NCBI GenBank assembly: GCA_016283935.1
Contig: JAEENX010000007.1
Location: 77,123-141,122 of the forward strand
DNA from: Bacilli bacterium
GTDB taxonomy: Bacteria; Bacillota_I; Bacilli_A; RF39; UBA660
DNA length: 64,000 bases
Direction of reading: 5' to 3'
The notes under the pieces are model-generated. The model had not been told where the DNA came from and made no database searches. It saw only the letters and a program-made list of their open reading frames with translations. This document shows, piece by piece, positions 46,076 through 55,533 of the stretch; within the stretch, counting starts at the first letter, position 1; each line of letters begins with the position of its first letter. The translations under genes were made by a program, and so were the position numbers.

Positions 46076-46803
46076 GTATATGTTAATACTGCATCATTAG
46101 AATTACCACTTTCAAATTCATATGAATTCAAATAATATCCATGTAATGCTAATAATATATCTGATACTCTAAATCCTTCTGTATCTAATGGTGTATTACC
46201 AGAATAAGAATATATATATAATAATTGTAATATTCCATCATCATTTAAATGTCTACAAAATTGTTCAAAATTCATTCTTATAAAATCTCTTAAAGGAATA
46301 TTTCCTCTAAATTGATTACAATATTGTAATACATTAGATAATATCATTCTATCGTATTTGTTATCACCTAATACATTATCCATATCAAATATACTACCAT
46401 GAACATATTTAATAGATATATTATCTAATTTTTCTTTTAATGATTGATATGATTCTTCATCTTTCATATATGGACACATACTTTTTAAGGCAAAAGGTCC
46501 AAATAATTCATCTTTATCATATACAAATTCTCTAGATGAAGTTATTAATCTATATAATTCAGATGGTGTATTAGTTTTATGAACAGCATCTATTTTATAT
46601 AATAAATAATCTAAAGTTTGTTCACTTATATCAATTAAAGTTATATCTTTTGAGCCATATAAACAAGCAGATAACACTTGGTCAATTGATGAACCAACTG
46701 TTAAGACAGACTTGTTTTCCATATCCATTTTATTCATATATCCAGTTATTGACTCAGTTGTGAATGGATATATCTTATTAACAAAATCAGCCAAAATTTT
46801 CAT
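46066..46803 (-). CDS. Methyltransferase-like protein
   Basis: This protein of about 245 aa has the shape of a Rossmann-fold SAM-binding protein. It shows SVLTVGSSIDQVLSACLYGSK, a strand ending with an acidic residue (DITLIDIS), and later DRMILSNVLQYC and ILQLLYIYSYSG. The glycine-rich motif is degenerate (TVGSSIDQ rather than DxGxGxG), so catalytic activity is not certain. ATG 46803 is chosen because AAAGGGG lies just before it, although the spacing is short; the track's TTG start has no ribosome binding site. It is divergent from another methyltransferase gene at 46906. Confidence 0.6.
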   Translation of the reverse strand: MKILADFVNKIYPFTTESITGYMNKMDMENKSVLTVGSSIDQVLSACLYGSKDITLIDISEQTLDYLLYKIDAVHKTNTPSELYRLITSSREFVYDKDELFGPFALKSMCPYMKDEESYQSLKEKLDNISIKYVHGSIFDMDNVLGDNKYDRMILSNVLQYCNQFRGNIPLRDFIRMNFEQFCRHLNDDGILQLLYIYSYSGNTPLDTEGFRVSDILLALHGYYLNSYEFESGNSNDAVLTYTKK

Positions 46804-46905
46804 GTCCCCTTTGTAAAAACTCAAACAAACGAATCATAGTATAACAAAAAAAATTATACATTTCAAATTACACTAAAAATGTTATAATAACTTCAGGTGT
46901 TTTAT

Positions 46906-47658
46906 ATGAATGAAAAAGAATTAGTAGAATATTACAATAAACACAATGAAGATAAAAGATTAAAAACTAAACATGCAAATATAGAATTTATAACTGCTAT
47001 GAAATATATACATGAGTATATTAAAGAAGGAAATTCTATATTAGATGTAGGTGCAGGAACTGGAGCTTACTCTATTCCATTAAGAGATGAAGGATATGAT
47101 GTTACTGCAGTAGAATTAGTTAAGCAAAATCTTAAATATATGGAAAAAGCTAATATAAACTGTTATCAAGGATCAGCAGTAAATTTATCTAAATTTAAAG
47201 ATAATTCATTTGATATAGTTTTATTATTTGGTCCTATGTATCATCTATTAACCATGGATGAAAAATTAAAAGCTTTAGAAGAAGCTAAAAGAGTTTCTAA
47301 AAAATATATTTTTATATCTTATTGTATGAATGAATTTGCTCTTATATATCATGGTTTCATGGAAGGATATATTAAAGATGATTTAAATAATATAGATGAT
47401 AATTTTAAGATATTAAAAGACAACAATAATCTATATTCATATGTTAGATTAGAAGATATTAATTATTTAAAAGATAAATGTAATTTAAAAAGAGTTAAAA
47501 TCATTAATCAAGATGGTCCAACAGAATATATTAAAAAGATTGTTAATAATATGGATGATGAGCAATATGAATTGTTCATAAGATATCATTTATCAACATG
47601 TGAAAGACCTGAACTATTAGGTGCAGGTAGACATATTTTAGATATATTAGAAAAATAA
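46906..47658 (+). CDS. Class I SAM-dependent methyltransferase
   Basis: This protein of about 250 aa shows the SAM motif ILDVGAGTGAYSIPL, an acidic residue ending strand 2 (VTAVELVKQNL), the strand-4 motif FDIVLLFGPMYHL and a YIFISYCMNEF strand. The glycine-rich loop is intact, so activity is likely. The small-molecule or protein substrate cannot be inferred. The track start GTG is inside the ribosome binding site AGGTG; ATG 46906 follows with good spacing. A TATAAT box lies at about 46883. It is followed by a hairpin terminator. Confidence 0.85.
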   Translation: MNEKELVEYYNKHNEDKRLKTKHANIEFITAMKYIHEYIKEGNSILDVGAGTGAYSIPLRDEGYDVTAVELVKQNLKYMEKANINCYQGSAVNLSKFKDNSFDIVLLFGPMYHLLTMDEKLKALEEAKRVSKKYIFISYCMNEFALIYHGFMEGYIKDDLNNIDDNFKILKDNNNLYSYVRLEDINYLKDKCNLKRVKIINQDGPTEYIKKIVNNMDDEQYELFIRYHLSTCERPELLGAGRHILDILEK

Positions 47659-47686
47659 CATAATCTATTTAGATTATGCTTTTTTT
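47657..47686 (+). terminator. Terminator of the 46906 methyltransferase
   Basis: An 8-bp stem CATAATCT/AGATTATG with a 4-base loop is followed by GC and seven T on the plus strand. Confidence 0.8.
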
Positions 47687-47721
47687 ATGTTATTATATTT
47701 TTATAATAAAGGGTTGTTAAT

Positions 47722-49065
47722 ATGATAAGAAAATTTTTAGACTCAACTATGTTTTATATTATATCAATAATTATAATAGCTATATTAATAACCTTATTAG
47801 CTTTAAAAATGTATACTAATAAAACAATGATTAATTTAGATTTAGTAGAAATATCATATGAGAATAAAATAAATAAAAATGGCGAATATCATGTAACAAT
47901 TTCTTTTGAAGATGACAAACCAACTTATTGTTCTATAAATGGAATACATTATAAAGAGATAAAGGATTGTAACTTTGATTTAAAACCTGGTAATTATACT
48001 TTATATTTAAAACAAGAAGATCAAACATATAAAAAGAAATTTGATGTTGTTTCTAATATAGTTGGAGAATTTTCCTCTACCCTAGATAGAGTACCAACTT
48101 ATTATCTTGCTTTAAATGGAACTAAAAAAATGCATTATGAATTTAAATATGATGAAGATTTTAATAAAACAGTTTCATACGAAATAGAAGATTCTTCAAT
48201 TATATCTATAGAAAATGATACTATTAAAGGATTAAAAAAAGGAACTACTACTTTTACTGCAACATTATTAGATGGAAATAATAAAACATATACTGTTCAA
48301 GTTACTGATTTAATTCAACCATTCTCCCCTAACAATGATAAACCATATTTACCATGTGGAAGATATTCAGAAGAAGAAGCAGACCTTTTAGATAAAATAT
48401 TAGAATCACGTATACAAGAAGCTGGAGATGGAACAAGAGGTGCTGTACTAGCAGCAGCAAGATTCCTAAGTATGGAACTTCCATACTCTATTCGTTACTT
48501 TAATGAAAATGGTAGATTACAAGGACATGGTAGACCAATGATAGATGGTGAAGGAAGATATTATCATAAAGGATTATATTTAAGTACTAAGAAATATAAA
48601 GATATATCTAAATCTACTGCAACTGGACCTAAAATGTGGGGATGCCAAATATATGATCAATTTATTTCTAAAATGAATATGAATGGATTTACTTGTTCAG
48701 GATTTGTTACATGGGCTATGTATAATGGTGGATATGATGTTGGAGATGTAGGTGCTGGTGATTTTGCTCAATACAATGATGATTTATCAGATATGGGACC
48801 TCATCATCAAATAACAACAGAATACATGACAAATGGTAATTTCAAACCTGGAGACTTCATTGGAAGAAATGGACATGCTGCACTTATAATTGGTGTTGAT
48901 GAAAACTATGTTTATACTGCTGAATCATTACCAGCTAAATTAAAAGTATATACTTATGAAAGATATCATGGAATTGTAAAAGATGATAATCTAACTTATG
49001 TAATCGAAATGTCAGATATATATCCAAATGGTGATGGATTCTGGACATGGATGTGGAACGATTAA
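47722..49065 (+). CDS. Membrane-anchored NlpC/P60-type wall hydrolase with Ig-like domains
   Basis: This 447-aa protein has an N-terminal membrane anchor (about residues 9-30). Next come a beta-rich domain with a Cys pair (PTYCSING/KDCNFD) and a Big2-type Ig-like domain (about 125-195, SIISIENDTIKGLKKGTTTFTA). A C-terminal NlpC/P60-like domain has Cys325 in NGFTCSGFVTWAMY and His385 in GRNGHAALIIGV. It probably cuts peptidoglycan peptides outside the membrane. The long insert between about residues 205 and 320 is unusual. The ribosome binding site is AGGGTTG. It is followed by a convergent polysaccharide deacetylase gene, also wall-related. Confidence 0.78.
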   Translation: MIRKFLDSTMFYIISIIIIAILITLLALKMYTNKTMINLDLVEISYENKINKNGEYHVTISFEDDKPTYCSINGIHYKEIKDCNFDLKPGNYTLYLKQEDQTYKKKFDVVSNIVGEFSSTLDRVPTYYLALNGTKKMHYEFKYDEDFNKTVSYEIEDSSIISIENDTIKGLKKGTTTFTATLLDGNNKTYTVQVTDLIQPFSPNNDKPYLPCGRYSEEEADLLDKILESRIQEAGDGTRGAVLAAARFLSMELPYSIRYFNENGRLQGHGRPMIDGEGRYYHKGLYLSTKKYKDISKSTATGPKMWGCQIYDQFISKMNMNGFTCSGFVTWAMYNGGYDVGDVGAGDFAQYNDDLSDMGPHHQITTEYMTNGNFKPGDFIGRNGHAALIIGVDENYVYTAESLPAKLKVYTYERYHGIVKDDNLTYVIEMSDIYPNGDGFWTWMWND

Positions 49066-49092
49066 AAAAAGAGACTTAATAGTCTCTTTTTT
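49064..49092. terminator. Bidirectional terminator
   Basis: A 10-bp stem AAAAGAGACT/AGTCTCTTTT with a 4-base loop lies between the convergent wall hydrolase and deacetylase genes, with A and T runs on both sides. Confidence 0.8.
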
Positions 49093-50545
49093 AATTATTT
49101 ATTCCATGATGTACAATTGGTCCATTTATATCTAATGTTCCAAATTTATAACCATTATTAGTCATATATCTTAACATATCATCTAAAGCATTTAATGTAC
49201 TTTTCTTTATATCATGCATTAATATAACTGGTTTAGATGAATTCTTAATACCTCTTATTACATTATTATATACTTGTGTACTATTAGCACCAGCAGCATC
49301 ATTTGAATCTACATTCCAATCAAAATATTGATATCCATCTTGTTGCATTACTTGTGTTAATGTTGTCATGATTCCTTTTTGATGTCCTCTTGAAACAGTA
49401 TTTGAAGAACCTCCTGGGAATCTAAATATATTAGTTCTCTTTCCAGTTTGTTGTTCAATTATATCATTCATAGCATTAAAGTCATTTTTATATGCTTCTA
49501 CTGAATTATATATATTCCAATTATGAGTTAATGAATGAACAGCAACTGTATGTCCTCTTCTTGCTTCTTCTCCAATTAACCATTGATAATTAGGAAATTG
49601 ATTAGTAACAAAGAATGTTGCTTTAGCATTATATTTATCTAATATATCTAGAAATTGTTTTGTATATCCGCCTGGTCCATCATCAAATGTTAAATAAACA
49701 ACTTTACCATTTCCTGGTTTATCAGTTTCAACATTTATAACAGGTTCAGTTTTTTTAGTAACATTTATAGTTCTAGTTTCACTTATATTATATTTTTCAT
49801 TTTTATATGTTAATACATAAGACCCTAATGTATTTGTATCAACAGTTCCTTCTACTTTAATTTCTTCATTTGGTAATTCTATTCCACATCCTGTATATAC
49901 TTTAGCACCAGCATCTACAAATGAATTACCTTGATATATTGTTTGAGTTGAATAACCATTTAATACTATTTTATTTTTAGGTTCTTCTTCATCCTTTATA
50001 GGAATAGATACTTCTGATTTATTACCATACGAATCTACAACACTTATTAAGTATTCAGAACCTAAATCTTTCTTTTCTATCTTATCTAATAAGTCTGAAT
50101 CATAATTATCTGTTACTTTTATAGTAGGTTCTTTTGAAATTGCTTTTGAACAAAAATTTCTAGTTAATTCTTTTTCTTCAACTTCAATTATAGGTTTACT
50201 CTTATCACCTACTTCAATATTTCTAGTAAGTTTATAATTTTTACCATCTACTACTACATCATATTCATATATATAATTTCCGAATTGTGATGTATCAACA
50301 TTAGTATTTTCTTTTACTTCATATTTCACTTCTTTACCATGTCGATTAACTATAATACCAGGATCATTATAATCTTCATTTATATTAGCAATTAAATTTG
50401 TATCACCTTTTAATTCTACAGTAACTTTATTTAAATTATTATTAATTCCAAATATAGTTAAACAATTAACAATAATAACAATTAATATACCTGTGATAAC
50501 AAATACTTTATATAATTCACTTGCTCTCATTTTATGTACTAACAT
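49091..50545 (-). CDS. Polysaccharide deacetylase with Ig-like N-terminal domains
   Basis: This protein of about 484 aa has an N-terminal membrane anchor (about residues 15-35) and three tandem Ig-like DUF5011-type domains (about 40-260, with repeated NTNTLGSYVLTY-type strands). The NodB catalytic domain follows: VVYLTFDDGPGGYTKQFLDIL (metal-binding Asp pair), AVHSLTHNW (zinc His), FRFPGGSSN and PVILMHD. It removes acetyl groups from N-acetylated sugars of peptidoglycan or an exopolysaccharide, helping resist lysozyme. ATG 50545 (AAGGTGATT as ribosome binding site) is preferred to the track's GTG. It is divergent from prsA. Confidence 0.88.
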   Translation of the reverse strand: MLVHKMRASELYKVFVITGILIVIIVNCLTIFGINNNLNKVTVELKGDTNLIANINEDYNDPGIIVNRHGKEVKYEVKENTNVDTSQFGNYIYEYDVVVDGKNYKLTRNIEVGDKSKPIIEVEEKELTRNFCSKAISKEPTIKVTDNYDSDLLDKIEKKDLGSEYLISVVDSYGNKSEVSIPIKDEEEPKNKIVLNGYSTQTIYQGNSFVDAGAKVYTGCGIELPNEEIKVEGTVDTNTLGSYVLTYKNEKYNISETRTINVTKKTEPVINVETDKPGNGKVVYLTFDDGPGGYTKQFLDILDKYNAKATFFVTNQFPNYQWLIGEEARRGHTVAVHSLTHNWNIYNSVEAYKNDFNAMNDIIEQQTGKRTNIFRFPGGSSNTVSRGHQKGIMTTLTQVMQQDGYQYFDWNVDSNDAAGANSTQVYNNVIRGIKNSSKPVILMHDIKKSTLNALDDMLRYMTNNGYKFGTLDINGPIVHHGINN

Positions 50546-50670
50546 TTTAATCACCTTATCAAATAAAATTATATCACTTATATATTTTTAATCCCATACT
50601 TAATGCTATTTTTTTACTATTTTAAATATATATATGGTATAATAATACTTGTTTAGGGAGGACGAATAGA

Positions 50671-51699
50671 ATGAAAAAAAATATCAATTTAATCATTATT
50701 GCTATACTAGCTATTGCTGTAATTTGTGAAACAATTTATATTGCATCTGGTAAAGCAAACATGATTCCAAAATTAGAAAATGGAGAGGAAGCAATCGTTG
50801 AATTAAATGATGGTACTAAATATTCAGCTACTGAAATTTGGAATGAAATTAAATTAAGTAATGGTTTAACAAATTTACTTGATAAAGTAGATTCAAAAAT
50901 TTTAGAAGAAGAATATAAAGATGCTCAAGCAGATATTAATACATATATGCAAACAGCAGAATTATCAATCAAAGCTCAATACAAAGATGATAATGGAAAC
51001 TATGATGAAAAAGCATTAACAGATGCATTACAAAATTATGGTTATTCATCATTAGATGCATATTTAAAAACTGTTAAATCTAATTATTTAACAAATAAAG
51101 CTGCTACTGATTATGCTAAAACATTATTAACAGATTCAGAAATTAAAGCATACTATAAATCAGATATTAAACCTGATTTAACTGGTGTACATATTTTAGT
51201 GAAACCAACTGCTACTGATGATGCATCAGTTGCTGCTGCTAAAACTAAAGCTGAAGAAATTATTAAAGATATTAACAAAAAAGTTCAAACTGGTATGAAG
51301 ATTGAAGATGCTTTCAAAACATATGATGAAGATTCAGACGATGCTACATTATATCAAGATTTAGGAACATTCAACTATGCTGATATGGTTGAAGATTTCT
51401 CTAAAGCTGCATATGATTTAAAAGAAGGACAAATGTCTAAAACTCCAGTTAAAACTTCATATGGATATCATGTAATCTTAATTACTAAAGTTGGTGAAAA
51501 GAAATCTTTAGATGATGTTAAAGAAGAAATTAAAACAAAATTAGCTGAAAAGAAAGTTGAAAATGATTCAACTATTTCTATTACAGCTATGGATAAATTA
51601 AGAGAAAAATATGGTATGAAGATTATTGATTCTGAATTATCAGAAAGATATAAGAGATATATTAATTATCAATTAAATCAAAAATCTAGTAACCAATAA
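50671..51699 (+). CDS. prsA: PrsA-like foldase, parvulin-type peptidyl-prolyl isomerase
   Basis: This 342-aa protein has an N-terminal membrane segment (residues 6-26) and a helical chaperone region. A parvulin domain (about residues 172-275) shows VHILVKP, LGTFNYADMVEDFSKAAYDLK and SYGYHVILITK. PrsA helps exported proteins fold at the outer membrane face. The classical lipoprotein is replaced by an apparent membrane anchor: the Cys near residue 20 is not in a canonical lipobox. The long Lys/Glu-rich C-terminus follows the parvulin domain. The ribosome binding site is GGGAGG. Given the many large Cys-rich exported proteins, it may be important here. Confidence 0.85.
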   Translation: MKKNINLIIIAILAIAVICETIYIASGKANMIPKLENGEEAIVELNDGTKYSATEIWNEIKLSNGLTNLLDKVDSKILEEEYKDAQADINTYMQTAELSIKAQYKDDNGNYDEKALTDALQNYGYSSLDAYLKTVKSNYLTNKAATDYAKTLLTDSEIKAYYKSDIKPDLTGVHILVKPTATDDASVAAAKTKAEEIIKDINKKVQTGMKIEDAFKTYDEDSDDATLYQDLGTFNYADMVEDFSKAAYDLKEGQMSKTPVKTSYGYHVILITKVGEKKSLDDVKEEIKTKLAEKKVENDSTISITAMDKLREKYGMKIIDSELSERYKRYINYQLNQKSSNQ

Positions 51700-51727
51700 A
51701 AAAGAAGGTTTAAAACCTTCTTTTTTT
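51699..51727. terminator. Bidirectional terminator
   Basis: An 11-bp stem AAAGAAGGTTT/AAACCTTCTTT with a 1-base nominal loop lies between prsA and the convergent nucleotidase gene. It encodes the latter's last residues. Confidence 0.8.
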
Positions 51728-52246
51728 ATGTCTTGCTAATGCTAATATTTGATTATATTTATCTTTCCAATTATCATTTTCTTTAAATAGTAATGTATCA
51801 ATGCCATATGATTTAATATCATCTAAATTCATTTGAGTATCATCTATATGTAAATCAATACCATGTTTTTTACAAGTCTCACCTTTATATCTTGCATCTA
51901 ATATTAATTCATCAAATGTTAATAATTGACTCTTTAATGATTTTAAAGATACTAGTCTTTGATTTTCCGGTCTAGCAGTTACAACTTTAATTACATGACC
52001 ATTTAATTTTAATTTATATAAAGCTTCTTTTGCATAGTCTTTAGCTACTGCTCTTTCAGCTATTTTAGTTCTATATAAATCCCAAAATTGTCTAATATAG
52101 AAATCATTCCATCCTGTATTAATATTATCTGGTACATTTGACGTATAATTTCCTAAATCATATAAATTATAATACTCTTCCCAAGCTTTAATAATCTCTG
52201 ATTTAGAATCTAATAATGTATCATCTATATCTATACCTATAACCAT
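51710..52246 (-). CDS. HAD-type 5'(3')-deoxyribonucleotidase-like phosphatase
   Basis: This 178-aa HAD enzyme shows motif I VIGIDIDDTLLDS (nucleophile Asp in DxD), motif II VVTARPEN (Thr), and a late acidic pair in HGIDLHIDDTQMNLDD. The size and the DIDDTL start match the NT5C-like 5' nucleotidase family that removes phosphate from (deoxy)nucleoside monophosphates. The start overlaps the previous gene's stop by one base (TAATG), so translation is coupled to the 52246 gene. Confidence 0.75.
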   Translation of the reverse strand: MVIGIDIDDTLLDSKSEIIKAWEEYYNLYDLGNYTSNVPDNINTGWNDFYIRQFWDLYRTKIAERAVAKDYAKEALYKLKLNGHVIKVVTARPENQRLVSLKSLKSQLLTFDELILDARYKGETCKKHGIDLHIDDTQMNLDDIKSYGIDTLLFKENDNWKDKYNQILALARHKKRRF

Positions 52247-53370
52247 TATTTTTTTAATTCCAATCTTACAGCATCTTGCAAACTTTGTATTATTTGATAA
52301 CTCAAAGTATCTTTATTAGATACTACATAATTATATAAATAATTTACTTCAGGATAATTTATATATTTCTTACCTTTTTTCAAATATGCATTTCCTAAAT
52401 TAATTATATTTTTCTTAAATGCTTCTCTTGCAATTAATAAATATAACAATCCTTTTTCTTCTTCAGTATATGATGTAACATCTATTTCTTTTCTTTTCTT
52501 TATTTGATTTAATAATTCTTCTAAATTATCAAATCCATAACTATATGAATATAAGACATTATATGAAGTATCTTCTTTTTCAGATTCGCATATACGTCTT
52601 TCTAATCTAGTAATTTTTTCATTTTTAAATAATTTATTATATAGTCTTACTAAGTCAGGATTAAATCCTTCAGTATGTACTAATCCTTTTCTAACCATTT
52701 CTTTTGCTTTATCAAATCTACCTAAATATATTTCATAATCTACTTTATTTATTAATGTATCTATATCTAAATCTATTATCTCTTCATTTACTTTAGCAAA
52801 AGTATGATATCTACCTTTCATATCAGAACAACTATATGTACTAATATTAGGATACAATTTCATAATAAATTCTTTCTTTAATGAATCTAATTTATCAGTA
52901 GAAACAACATCTTTAATTGTATGAGATTTATTTAACTCATCCATTACCTCTTGTTCTAAAGTTAAATCATATTCAAGTGATTTATAATCAGTTTGTCTTA
53001 ATCTATTACTCATAAAATTATAAGCAAATCTTAAATATGGCATATTAACTTCTTGATGAGTTCCCTTTCCTCTTGATCCAATAAAATCAATTAAATATTT
53101 AGCTGATTCTAAATCACCATTCATTAATTTTTCAATTGCCTCATCTTGTATTACCTTTAGATCAATCTTTATTCCTTTTCTTAAATTATCCATATAATCA
53201 AATAAGTATTCAAAGTCAAAATGTTTTGCTAAATAAAGCAATAACATTCCATCTTTACAATTACATTCATTTGTAAATAAGAATAATATATTTCTTAGAG
53301 ATTCCCATCTTTCATCTAAAGAATAATAATATACATCTTCAATATAATTTAAAAACTTTTCATCACTCAT
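52246..53370 (-). CDS. Helical repeat protein of unknown function
   Basis: I do not recognise this 374-aa protein. It consists of regularly spaced amphipathic helices, including pairs such as IYLGRFDKAKEMVRKGLVHTEGF and KKNIINLGNAYLKKGKKY that resemble TPR motifs, without a signal peptide. The ribosome binding site is GAGGGAT. It is co-transcribed with the downstream HAD nucleotidase, overlapping by one base. A TPR-like scaffold is the best guess; no partner is indicated. Confidence 0.65.
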   Translation of the reverse strand: MSDEKFLNYIEDVYYYSLDERWESLRNILFLFTNECNCKDGMLLLYLAKHFDFEYLFDYMDNLRKGIKIDLKVIQDEAIEKLMNGDLESAKYLIDFIGSRGKGTHQEVNMPYLRFAYNFMSNRLRQTDYKSLEYDLTLEQEVMDELNKSHTIKDVVSTDKLDSLKKEFIMKLYPNISTYSCSDMKGRYHTFAKVNEEIIDLDIDTLINKVDYEIYLGRFDKAKEMVRKGLVHTEGFNPDLVRLYNKLFKNEKITRLERRICESEKEDTSYNVLYSYSYGFDNLEELLNQIKKRKEIDVTSYTEEEKGLLYLLIAREAFKKNIINLGNAYLKKGKKYINYPEVNYLYNYVVSNKDTLSYQIIQSLQDAVRLELKK

Positions 53371-53423
53371 AAATATCCCTCACTAATAAGCATATTATAT
53401 ATTAATATATATTCTAAATCAAA

Positions 53424-53448
53424 CAAAAAAAGAGGATAAATCCTCTTT
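53424..53448 (-). terminator. Terminator after the 53464 gene
   Basis: An 8-bp stem AAAGAGGA/TCCTCTTT with a 4-base loop is followed on the minus strand by seven T, just beyond the stop at 53464. Confidence 0.8.
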
Positions 53449-53463
53449 CATTTTTTTATAAAA

Positions 53464-53916
53464 TTAACACTCTAAAGTTACTTTAATATCGTAATCCTTA
53501 ACACCATATGGTTCTTTAGGATAAATAGCTACTTTAGTCTTTTTATAATCACAAGCTTGTCCAGATGAATTTTTAAATTCATTTAATACATCTTGTTTTT
53601 TTGAATAATTAGTTTTAACTATATTATCTAGATTAATAATAACTCCTTGATTTGCATATTTTTTAGCAAAATCTTTTTTAGATTGATCATCTTTACCATG
53701 TTCATCATAATAATATGATTCATAGAAATCTCTTCCTAATTCTTCTAATTTAGTTTCTAATTTCTTTTGTATTTTTTTATTTTTATTACCTATTACACCA
53801 GTTGCTAATAAAGAGCCAACTACTACAATAGCAATTACTACTATTGTTCCAATTATAATTCCTAATGTTTTTTTACTATTTTTAGTATTAAATAAATTAG
53901 CAAAAAATTTCTTCAT
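53464..53916 (-). CDS. Small membrane-anchored protein of unknown function
   Basis: I do not recognise this 150-aa protein. It has a basic cytoplasmic start (MKKFFANLFNTKNSKKT), one membrane span (about residues 19-41) and an extracytoplasmic domain with two late cysteines (GQACDYKKT and the terminal LEC) that could form a disulfide. The ribosome binding site is AGGAGAG. It lies between cysS and the 52246 gene, alone, with its own terminator. Confidence 0.65.
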   Translation of the reverse strand: MKKFFANLFNTKNSKKTLGIIIGTIVVIAIVVVGSLLATGVIGNKNKKIQKKLETKLEELGRDFYESYYYDEHGKDDQSKKDFAKKYANQGVIINLDNIVKTNYSKKQDVLNEFKNSSGQACDYKKTKVAIYPKEPYGVKDYDIKVTLEC

Positions 53917-53980
53917 ATAATCATCTCTCCTATTTTTATTCTCATACTAAATATAACACATTACATTAAATATATAAATA

Positions 53981-55375
53981 TTATTCTCCAATTATTCTAT
54001 AAGTTGTTCCTTCTCTTGTATCTAATAGTTCAATACCTTTAGATAATAAATCATCTCTTATAGAATCAGCTAATTCAAAATCTTTATTTTTCTTAGCTTC
54101 TTTTCTCTTTTCAATTAATGCTAATATTTCAGCTTCATTTTCAACAGTTTTCTTTTCAGGTATTAAGTTAAGTGAGAATACTTGATCAAATGATTTAACT
54201 AATTCTAATTTAGTATGTCCATTTATATTACTATCTTTTAATACTTCATATAATACTGAAACAGCATTTGCAGTATTTAAATCATTTGAAATTTCTTCTC
54301 TAAACTTATTATCATAAATATCAAATGTTGTTTTATCTAAATCTCCAGTGTCAGATATATTAGAAATTCTAGTTCTTAATTTCTTTAATGTATCTTCTGC
54401 TTGAGCTAAATTATCATATGTGAATAATAATTGTTTTCTATAGTGAGAATTAATAACCATAAATCTAAATGCTAAAGGATCATATCCTTTTTCTTCTAAT
54501 ACACTTACAGTTAAGATAGCTCCATTTGATTTAGACATCTTACCAGATTCATCTAATAAGTGTTCATTATGGAACCAATAATTACACCATTTATGTCCAA
54601 GATAACTTTCACTTTGAGCTATTTCATTTGTATGATGTGGGAAGATATTATCTACTCCACCACCATGGATATCTAAATATTCACCTAAGTATTTAATTGA
54701 AATACCTGAGCATTCAATATGCCATCCTGGATATCCTTTTCCCCAAGGTGAATCCCATAGTAATTCATGATGTTCAAATTTACTAGTAGTAAACCATAAA
54801 GCAAAATCTGCTTGATTCTTTTTAGCAGAATCTTCTTCTACAGATTCTCTTGCTCCTACTACCATTTCATCCATTTTATGATTAGTTAATTTATAATAAT
54901 CATCTAATTTAGATATATCAAAATAAACATTACCACCTGAAATATATGCATATCCATCATCTAATAATTTAGTAATCATCTTAATATACATATCAATATT
55001 TTCAGTTGCTGGTGATACTATTTCAGGTCTCTTATTATTAACTTTTTCAAAATCTTTGAAGAATTCTTCTGTATAGAATTTAGCTATTTCCATAGCTGAT
55101 TTGTGTTCTCTTGCAGCAGCCTTCATCATCTTATCTTCACCAGAATCTGAATCACTTGTTAAATGACCTACGTCTGTGATATTCATTGCTCTAGTAACAT
55201 CATATCCTAAATATCTTAATGTTTTTTCTAATAAGTCATGCCCAATATAATTTCTCATATTTCCAATATGAGCATAATGATATACAGTTGGACCACATGT
55301 ATATATTTTTACCTTTCCTTCTTCATGAGGAATAAAATCTTCTACTTTTCTTGTTAATGTATTATAAATTTTCAT
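53981..55375 (-). CDS. cysS: Cysteinyl-tRNA synthetase
   Basis: This 464-aa class I synthetase shows the zinc/cysteine-binding start TCGPTVYHYAHIGNMRNYI (HIGH-type motif HIGN), the CSGISIKYLG zinc ligand region, HHTNEIAQSES and the KMSKS motif (GKMSKSNGAI). It charges tRNA-Cys. The window's Cys-rich surface proteins would depend on it, though this is not a specific link. The ribosome binding site is AGGAGAG. The upstream region (about 150 bases) has no T-box hallmark. Confidence 0.97.
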   Translation of the reverse strand: MKIYNTLTRKVEDFIPHEEGKVKIYTCGPTVYHYAHIGNMRNYIGHDLLEKTLRYLGYDVTRAMNITDVGHLTSDSDSGEDKMMKAAAREHKSAMEIAKFYTEEFFKDFEKVNNKRPEIVSPATENIDMYIKMITKLLDDGYAYISGGNVYFDISKLDDYYKLTNHKMDEMVVGARESVEEDSAKKNQADFALWFTTSKFEHHELLWDSPWGKGYPGWHIECSGISIKYLGEYLDIHGGGVDNIFPHHTNEIAQSESYLGHKWCNYWFHNEHLLDESGKMSKSNGAILTVSVLEEKGYDPLAFRFMVINSHYRKQLLFTYDNLAQAEDTLKKLRTRISNISDTGDLDKTTFDIYDNKFREEISNDLNTANAVSVLYEVLKDSNINGHTKLELVKSFDQVFSLNLIPEKKTVENEAEILALIEKRKEAKKNKDFELADSIRDDLLSKGIELLDTREGTTYRIIGE

Positions 55376-55506
55376 AATTGTTCTCTCCTTCTTATTTTTG
55401 TATTTTTATAATAAAAAGAATTAACAACATCGTTTAACATTTTTTCTCATAATTCTCATCTCTTTATATATTATACCTTAAAAATGGCATTATTTAAATA
55501 AAAAAA

Positions 55507-55524
55507 ACTATTCCCGGGAATAGT
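55507..55524 (-). terminator. Terminator of the Spo0A-like gene
   Basis: The 18-base perfect palindrome ACTATTCCC/GGGAATAGT folds with its inner bases as loop and is followed on the minus strand by a run of T. It lies ten bases past the stop of the 55534 gene. Confidence 0.75.
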
Positions 55525-55533
55525 ATGTATTTC

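Noticed and set aside
55376-55506. T-box leader before cysS
   Set aside because: The ~150-base gap has no GGTGG-ACCGCG-like T-box sequence and no specifier stem; it holds only A/T-rich sequence and the terminator of the upstream gene.
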